A stretch of 35,947 bases of DNA from assembly GCA_041987265.1 (NCBI GenBank), contig JBHIWT010000012.1, positions 1 to 35,947 of the forward strand, in the 5' to 3' direction. Each line of letters begins with the position of its first letter. The stretch's first letter is position 1. This document shows positions 31,007 through 35,947 of this stretch, piece by piece. The position numbers were made by a program, and so were the translations under genes. The stretch is from IH12 sp041987265 (GTDB lineage: Bacteria; Pseudomonadota; Alphaproteobacteria; Caulobacterales; Hyphomonadaceae). Below the pieces are notes generated by a model. It saw nothing but the letters and a program-made list of their open reading frames with translations, ran no database searches and had not been told where the DNA came from.

Positions 31007-31720
31007 ATGCGATTCCTTTCCATTTTCGCTCCGCGCGAGCCTGAACATGATCCGGACACGTCTCCGGAGGCCGAAGACGGCGCCGCCCGCGCTGCGCGCC
31101 TGTTCGGCATTCCCGCCCACCAGATGACGGCGCAGGTGCGCGCAGGCTTCAAGGCGCTGATGGGGGAGGTGGACAGCCTGCGCCTTGAGGTCGACCAGCT
31201 GAAATACGACCTGTCGCAGGCCGAGGCCGCCGCCGACCACGACGCGCTGGTGCCGGTCTACAATCGCCGCGCCTTCATGCGCGAGGCCCAGCGCACGGTG
31301 GCGATGGTGCGCCGGCACGAGGTGGAGGCCAGCCTGATCTTCTTCGATCTCAACAACTTCAAGGAGATCAACGACGTCCACAGCCATGCCGCCGGCGACG
31401 CAGTGTTGCGCGCGGTGGGCGAGGTGCTGATCCGCCAGACGCGCGAGACCGACCTGGTCGGCCGGATCGGCGGCGACGAATTCGCGGTTGTGCTGTCACA
31501 CCTGCCGAAAGCGGCTGCGAAGCTGAAGGCTGAAACGCTGGCGGCGGCGATCCGCACCGAGAACGTCATGCACGATGGGGTGCGGCTGAATGTCAGCGCC
31601 TCGATCGGCGTGATCCCGTTCAACGGCAAGGACTCAGCCGAAGCCCTGCTGGCCAGGGCGGACGAGGCGATGTTCGCCGACAAGAAGCTGAACCGGAGAG
31701 CGCGCGAAGCCGGCGGCTAG
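31007..31720 (+). CDS. Diguanylate cyclase (GGDEF), soluble
   Basis: The 237 residues have a short N-terminal helical region with a coiled coil (about 50-75) and a GGDEF domain (about 78-235). The active-site GGDEF at 155-159 is intact, with FFDLNNFKEIND for substrate and metal binding. RETD at 146-149 sits five residues upstream, the classical inhibitory I-site for c-di-GMP feedback. There is no membrane segment or known sensory domain, so the input is unknown; the N-terminal helices may mediate dimer control. It is divergent from purE and its stop shares CTAG with the convergent DUF1194 gene. Confidence 0.93.
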   Translation: MRFLSIFAPREPEHDPDTSPEAEDGAARAARLFGIPAHQMTAQVRAGFKALMGEVDSLRLEVDQLKYDLSQAEAAADHDALVPVYNRRAFMREAQRTVAMVRRHEVEASLIFFDLNNFKEINDVHSHAAGDAVLRAVGEVLIRQTRETDLVGRIGGDEFAVVLSHLPKAAAKLKAETLAAAIRTENVMHDGVRLNVSASIGVIPFNGKDSAEALLARADEAMFADKKLNRRAREAGG

Positions 31721-32664
31721 CGCTGCGGTTCGAAGCTGCGGAAATCGTCGAAGCCGCGACGGCCCCAGCCGCGATTGCCCCAGACGCGTTCGCCGATCAT
31801 GCAGTCGATCTCTTCTTCCGGGATGCGTAGTTGCACGCGCTGCAGCAGGCCGTCGCCCTCCGGCGCGGCCTCAGCGAACTGGATCGGCGCAGTATCGGGC
31901 GCGACGACGTCAAGCGCGGCGATCTCCATCACCAGCTTCTTGCGGATCGTCGCAGCAAAATGCTTGAGGTCGTAGACCGGTGCGATGAAGGCCGCTTCGC
32001 CGCCGATCACGCACTGTTTGTAGTACCGGTCGAGATGGTCGATGTCGTAATACTCGCGCGGCTTGTTGAGCATGATCGGCAGGCCGTTGATGACGATGCC
32101 GCGCTCGAGCACCTGATCGCGAATGGGTTCGACCGGCGGCCCGGCATTGTTGGCGCCGTCGCCGGAAACGTCGATCACCTGCCGGTACGAAGTGAAGCGG
32201 TTGTTCTCGATCGCCCGCGTCGCGGTGATCAGGGCGCGCGAGATCGACGTGCGCTGTTCGCCGAACACCGGCTCGGCGGCAAGGCGGTCGGCGAAGGCGT
32301 GGGCGGATTTCTCGCCGTCGATAATGGTCCACGGGATGGTTTCCCACGGCTCGAAATCACCGGCCCATTCAATATAGGTGACGGCGATGCGCCCGGTCGG
32401 GCCGGACGTGATCGCGCTGACGACGTCGTCATGCCGGAACGCGTCGACATAGCCATTGCGCTGCAGCTCATGTTCGTCGCCGCTCATCGATTGCGAGATA
32501 TCGACCGCCAGGACGAGTTCGAGATCGACGCGCTGCAGATCTGCCTGAACCTGTTGTTCCTGCGCGCCAGCCGACGTCGCCAGAATGCCGATCGCGAGCG
32601 CGGCCAGCCCGTTTCGCAGCCCGGCTCCAAACCCTGACCCCCGGTTTGAGGTCGCTGACGTCAT
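31717..32664 (-). CDS. Secreted DUF1194 (von Willebrand A-like) protein
   Basis: The ATG at 32664, with GGGAG upstream, gives 315 residues. Residues 1-34 form a signal peptide (AALAIGILATSAGA). The mature part is a DUF1194 domain: VDLELVLAVDISQSMSGDE has the MIDAS Asp55-x-Ser57-x-Ser59 of von Willebrand A folds. Later parts are VSAITSGPTGRIAVTYIEWAG, SRALITATRAIENN, VIDVSGDGANNAG, GIVINGLPI and GEAAFIAPVYDLKHFAATIRKKL, which match the family. A C-terminal tail (about 255-315) has Gly/Arg/Phe-rich content. It probably binds a metal in the periplasm and interacts with another protein. It is divergent from the orphan secreted gene (122 bp). Confidence 0.88.
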   Translation of the reverse strand: MTSATSNRGSGFGAGLRNGLAALAIGILATSAGAQEQQVQADLQRVDLELVLAVDISQSMSGDEHELQRNGYVDAFRHDDVVSAITSGPTGRIAVTYIEWAGDFEPWETIPWTIIDGEKSAHAFADRLAAEPVFGEQRTSISRALITATRAIENNRFTSYRQVIDVSGDGANNAGPPVEPIRDQVLERGIVINGLPIMLNKPREYYDIDHLDRYYKQCVIGGEAAFIAPVYDLKHFAATIRKKLVMEIAALDVVAPDTAPIQFAEAAPEGDGLLQRVQLRIPEEEIDCMIGERVWGNRGWGRRGFDDFRSFEPQR

Positions 32665-32786
32665 TCGCGTCTCCCTTGTCGATCGGCCCAGCTTGCAGTT
32701 ACCGCGACAACCTAGCAAGCTTGACCATATCACGAAGTCACGAGGCGAGGTCGCTGAAATCTCGCCCGAAAACAGGGGAGGCCGGT

Positions 32787-33803
32787 ATGAAGCGCACATT
32801 CGCCTGTATGGCGGCTGCTTGGGCCTGTTTGAGCGGCGTCGCGGGCGCCCAGAAGGCGGCATATGAACCGCCGCTGGCCAATGACGGACACCCGGACCTT
32901 CAGGGCGTGTGGACAAACGCCTCGATCACCACCTTGGAACGCAATGAGCGCTATCCCTCGGTCGTGCTCAAACCGGAGGACGTGGAGGCGGCGACGCTTG
33001 CCCACCCCCAGGTCGTGCGGCAGGCGACAGACGACAATCAGAAGCTGGAAGACGGTTTGCTGGACGGCTCGGATCTGGCGCGCGGACGCGGTTACAACGC
33101 GTTCTGGATCGACCCGGGAAAGCAGTTCGGCGTGGTGAAGGGCGAAACCCGTACCGCTTGGATAATCGATCCGCCGGACGGGCGTATTCCGTACTCTGAG
33201 CAGGGCCGGAAGCTCGTAGCGGCGGGGAATGCGCGGCTGGGCTATTCCGACCCTGAATCCCGTCCGCTGGCCGATCGCTGCCTGGCGACGGGCGGACGCA
33301 CCGGCCCGCCGATGACGAACGGCCTCTACAACAACCACTACCAGATCGTGCAGACACCGGGTCACGTGATGATCGAATCCGAGATGATTGCTCATGCGCG
33401 CGTCATCCCACTGCGCGGTCAGCATTCGCCCGCCGCCGTCCAACCCCTGTTCGGCGATTCCATCGGGCGCTGGGAGGAGGGGACGCTTGTGATCGAGACG
33501 ACAGAATTCAGCGACTACCATTCATGGCAGGATCACCCGGCATTCCTGTCGAACAAGGCGAAGGTGACCGAACGCTTCACGCGGGTGTCGGATGATGAGC
33601 TGCTCTACGAATTCACTGTCGACGACCCGGTCTTCTACGAAAGGCCCTGGCGCGGAGAAATGACCTGGCGGCGCGATGACGAACGCATCTACGAGTTCGC
33701 CTGCCATGAAGGCAATTACGCGATGGAGGGCATTCTGATGGGCGCCCGCGTGCGCGAGAAACGCGGCGACCTCAAGGACGACGGCGCCGAGCGCGAGGAA
33801 TAG
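32787..33803 (+). CDS. Secreted protein of an uncharacterised family
   Basis: The ATG at 32787, with AGGGGAG upstream, gives 338 residues with a Sec signal (about 1-21, cut near VAGA). Recognisable stretches are PDLQGVWTNASITTLER, AWIIDPPDGRIPYSEQG, RCLATGGRTGPPMTNGLYNN then HYQIVQTPGHVMIESEM, ARVIPL, DSIGRWEEGTLVIETTEF, ERFTRVSDDELLYEFTVDDP and YEFACHEGNYAMEGIL. These recur in a large family of secreted proteins in Proteobacteria and Acidobacteria with no known activity that I can name. Two cysteines (about 168 and 311) may bond. It is followed after 2 bp by a membrane-protein gene, so the two probably form an operon. Confidence 0.85.
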   Translation: MKRTFACMAAAWACLSGVAGAQKAAYEPPLANDGHPDLQGVWTNASITTLERNERYPSVVLKPEDVEAATLAHPQVVRQATDDNQKLEDGLLDGSDLARGRGYNAFWIDPGKQFGVVKGETRTAWIIDPPDGRIPYSEQGRKLVAAGNARLGYSDPESRPLADRCLATGGRTGPPMTNGLYNNHYQIVQTPGHVMIESEMIAHARVIPLRGQHSPAAVQPLFGDSIGRWEEGTLVIETTEFSDYHSWQDHPAFLSNKAKVTERFTRVSDDELLYEFTVDDPVFYERPWRGEMTWRRDDERIYEFACHEGNYAMEGILMGARVREKRGDLKDDGAEREE

Positions 33804-33805
33804 CC

Positions 33806-34288
33806 ATGACAGAAGGACGCCTTCCAGCGGCGATCTCGATCATTGTCCTGTGCGTCTATTTCGTGATCGACAATCATGTCCGCCTGCCGCCGTGGAACAA
33901 TCTTGACGCCGCCGGTCCGCAATTGCGCAGTACGCTGACCGGGATCGCGCCGATGATGATCGGCCTGATTGGGCTCGCCCTGCGTATCCGGTGGCTGGTG
34001 GCAATCGTGGCCGCATGGTCGGTGGTCTGGTTCGCCGCCCAGATGCAGCAATGGTGGATACCCTACCTGTTCGGACCGACGCCGTTGCACGCGGACTTCT
34101 CGTGGTTCACGGAGAAAGGATATGCGCAGACGTTGGCCGTGCTGCCACGCATCGCAGACCGCCCCGCGCCTGATGCGCAGCACCTGACGCTGGAAGCGCT
34201 CTCCTTGATCACGGCATGGCTGTTGGTGCGCGCGGCGCTTGCGCCCAAAGTGGCGGTCGAACCTGATCAGGAAGCGGCGGACGGATAG
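33806..34288 (+). CDS. Membrane protein linked to the secreted family gene
   Basis: The 160 residues have four likely membrane segments: about 8-24 (AAISIIVLCVYFVI), 46-60 (GIAPMMIGLIGLAL), 62-78 (WLVAIVAAWSVVWFAA) and 131-147 (LEALSLITAWLLVRAAL). The loop between the third and fourth is long (about 80-130) and holds QQWWIPYLFGPTPLHADFSWF. No family is recognised. It starts 2 bp after the preceding stop, which makes translational coupling likely, and its last 22 bp overlap the 3' end of the M23 peptidase gene on the other strand. Confidence 0.75.
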   Translation: MTEGRLPAAISIIVLCVYFVIDNHVRLPPWNNLDAAGPQLRSTLTGIAPMMIGLIGLALRIRWLVAIVAAWSVVWFAAQMQQWWIPYLFGPTPLHADFSWFTEKGYAQTLAVLPRIADRPAPDAQHLTLEALSLITAWLLVRAALAPKVAVEPDQEAADG

Positions 34289-34968
34289 GACGGCGCCTGC
34301 CAGCCATAGCTGAGCGGATCGACCTTGCGGCCGTTGACCCGCACTTCGTAGTGCAGGTGGACGCCGGTCGCGTTGCCGGTGCGCCCCATCAGGGCGATGG
34401 CCTGGCCGGCCTGTACATAATCGCCGAGCGCAAGGAACGGGTGCGGCTTGTCGAGGTGAGCGTAGAAGGTCTTGACCCCGCGCCCGTGGTCGATCTCGAT
34501 CACCTGGCCATAACTGCGTTGCCAGCCGTTGAAACTGACATAGCCCGGGCCGGCCGCGTAAATATAGCCGCCCGTGGCGTTGGCGAGATCAAGGCCGGTA
34601 TGGTCGCGACCGCCGCCCGAGGCGCTGCCGCGGAAACCATACCCGGACGAAAGGCAGGACGCCTGCGTCGGGTTGCGCAGCAGGGCGCCGGCCTCGGTGT
34701 AGATATAGGGCGTATAGAGCTGCGCTTCGCCACGCGACCCCACCGGACCGGAATTGGAGACGCGGCCTGGACAAACCCTCAATTCGCCATGCACCGGCGC
34801 ATGGCCGGCATTGGCGAAGGGGCCATAATCAACGCGCGGCGGCGTGTGCTGAGGCTGAGACGGATAGGCGCCGCCGCCATAGGAAACCGGCGCGCGATAG
34901 GTCGCGTTGGAGGCGCACCCGGCGAATCCGAGCGCGGCTATGGCTGTGGTCGCAAACGTCCGGAGCAT
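34267..34968 (-). CDS. M23-family (LytM-type) endopeptidase lipoprotein
   Basis: Starting at the ATG at 34968 gives 233 residues with a lipoprotein signal (ALGFAGC, Cys18). A Gly/Pro/Tyr-rich linker (20-60) leads to a region with GELRVCPGRVSNSG and the M23 domain (about 105-222). Zinc ligands are His123 and Asp127 in RDHTGLDLAN and His206 in HLHYEV, with His171 in FYAHLD as further active-site residue. All are present, so peptidoglycan cleavage is likely, in the envelope. An alternative ATG at 34980 would add four residues. The gene overlaps the convergent membrane-protein gene by 22 bp. Confidence 0.9.
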   Translation of the reverse strand: MLRTFATTAIAALGFAGCASNATYRAPVSYGGGAYPSQPQHTPPRVDYGPFANAGHAPVHGELRVCPGRVSNSGPVGSRGEAQLYTPYIYTEAGALLRNPTQASCLSSGYGFRGSASGGGRDHTGLDLANATGGYIYAAGPGYVSFNGWQRSYGQVIEIDHGRGVKTFYAHLDKPHPFLALGDYVQAGQAIALMGRTGNATGVHLHYEVRVNGRKVDPLSYGWQAPSYPSAAS

Positions 34969-35137
34969 GTCCCGTCCCATCGACTTGTCGGCGTGCGCTA
35001 ACCATAACTGCCCCAAATGAATGCTGGCTGAAAGCGATTGATGCAGTTTGATCGATCGTCATTAAGACATGCGCGTCCGCACGCGCCAGCAGGCTCTCCT
35101 CAGGCGCGATACGTGGTTAGCAGGCGATCGATGCAGC

Positions 35138-35947
35138 CTAGCGGCTGGCGAGCCCAAACTGTTCGATGAATTTGTCTGCGAGGATGGCGTGGACCGCAGA
35201 AGTCTTGTGGGCGGCGTCATAATTGATCAGGCGTGAACAATCGCTCTGGCCCTCGGCGATACAATAGCTGTCCGGATCGTTGGAATAGGGTGCGAGGCGA
35301 TAGGCTTCGGCGTTCTCGATGACGTCGCGAATGTTGGCGTAGAAATCGAACACCTCAACTTCGGCGCCGAGCTCTGCATTGAGATCGGCGACGAGGCGCC
35401 GAATAGCGATGTTGAGCTGGCGCCCGGCCGCGTCGTTCCTGGCCTCGGCTTCCGGTTCGTCACTGGCGCTGTCGTGGTCGGACAGGACAGGGCGCGGCGT
35501 GCGCGTACCGACGACAATGAATTCAGCACCCAGCTCGTCCAGCCTGGTAACGGTCGTGCGCAGGTTGACGAGCACGCCGCTGATCGCCGTATCGATGGCC
35601 GCCTGGTCGGACTTGTCGACCCGCGCGAGGTCATTCGATCCGGCCATCACCATGTAGAGCGCTGCGGGATCGGCGGGACCGCCGCCGAGCGCCGCTTCGA
35701 ACTCCGCCATCTGCGCCAGGGTTCCGGTATCGCGCACGTCGCTTCCGCCTACGATGTTCGTCATCCCGGAAGTCGCGCCGCCCCATGCGTAATTGGTCTG
35801 TGAGAGCCCGAGCCGCTCGCTGAGGAATTCCGGCAGGATCTCGCCATCGGAATACCGGCCGCCGACTGTGTTGGGGGGAACGACCTTGCCGTCCTGCGTA
35901 TCCCCGTCGCGCTCTGTCTGCATGCGGCCAATGTCGAGAGTACTGTC
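35138..35947 (-). CDS. SGNH/GDSL-type hydrolase, partial (start beyond window)
   Basis: The frame is open from the right edge to the stop at 35138; 269 residues are visible and the N-terminus is missing. The first residues, DSTLDIG, are block I (GDSxxDxG) with the nucleophile Ser. Then follow NYAWGGATSGM, YMVMAGSNDL (block III, Gly-x-Asn-Asp) and the Asp/His pair NYDAAHKTSAVHAILADKF (block V), so the catalytic set is complete. The type resembles secreted GDSL lipases/esterases, some of which are fused to autotransporter barrels, but here the protein ends after the catalytic domain. A Cys pair (about 228 and 235) fits a disulfide outside the cytoplasm. The substrate is unknown. Confidence 0.88.
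   Translation of the reverse strand, partial: DSTLDIGRMQTERDGDTQDGKVVPPNTVGGRYSDGEILPEFLSERLGLSQTNYAWGGATSGMTNIVGGSDVRDTGTLAQMAEFEAALGGGPADPAALYMVMAGSNDLARVDKSDQAAIDTAISGVLVNLRTTVTRLDELGAEFIVVGTRTPRPVLSDHDSASDEPEAEARNDAAGRQLNIAIRRLVADLNAELGAEVEVFDFYANIRDVIENAEAYRLAPYSNDPDSYCIAEGQSDCSRLINYDAAHKTSAVHAILADKFIEQFGLASR

Overview
The window looks like an alphaproteobacterial chromosome segment. It is high-GC, with dense and often overlapping genes. Markers include the tkt-gap-pgk-fba order, hemC divergent from tsaD followed by hemD, a mitofilin/Mic60-like gene and hemY, a zapA pair, rpsU divergent from a COQ9-family gene, and a TacA-like sigma-54 response regulator. That combination fits the Caulobacterales/Hyphomonadaceae/Parvularculaceae side of the class. 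I cannot name a genus. I saw no CRISPR array, insertion sequence, integrase or prophage gene.

Layout. 1-300: 5' part of a gene leaving the left edge, resembling the nucleoside 2-deoxyribosyltransferase/TIR-like superfamily. 461-6185 (minus): tkt, gap, a small secreted repeat protein, pgk and class I fba, one central-carbon cluster. 6311-7045: a coiled-coil protein, zapA and tRNA-Thr(CGT). 7129-11699 (minus): hemC, hemD, Mic60-like gene, hemY. 11778-12980 (plus): tsaD and a 35-codon membrane peptide gene. 12987-16612: envelope genes, including a haem-binding Tll0287-type lipoprotein coupled to a lipoprotein with MliC-like and chagasin-like domains, a DUF350 protein and a membrane-anchored trypsin-like protease. 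16606-20777: pyrF, a quinohaemoprotein dehydrogenase, a small GNAT-like protein and a lipoprotein. 20812-25368: quinone oxidoreductase, SpoU methyltransferase, membrane protein, NtrC-type regulator and SDR. 25369-26197: the only long gene-free stretch, with a strong nested RNA fold and a palindromic repeat. 26198-30865: lipoprotein, rpsU, COQ9-family gene, DUF418, purK and purE. 31007 to the end: GGDEF protein, DUF1194 protein, an orphan secreted family with a membrane partner, an M23 endopeptidase, and an SGNH hydrolase cut by the right edge.

Most of the window is ordinary housekeeping. The best lead is rpsU. Its reading frame has no ATG, GTG, TTG or CTG between the upstream in-frame stop and the conserved protein start, but an ATC codon sits exactly at the family start behind a strong Shine-Dalgarno sequence. 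Further leads are the two-domain inhibitor-like lipoprotein, the unassigned structured region near 25.87 kb, the peptide gene after tsaD, the secreted repeat protein inside the glycolytic cluster, the partial gene at the left edge, and four convergent gene pairs that share one CTAG as both stop codons.
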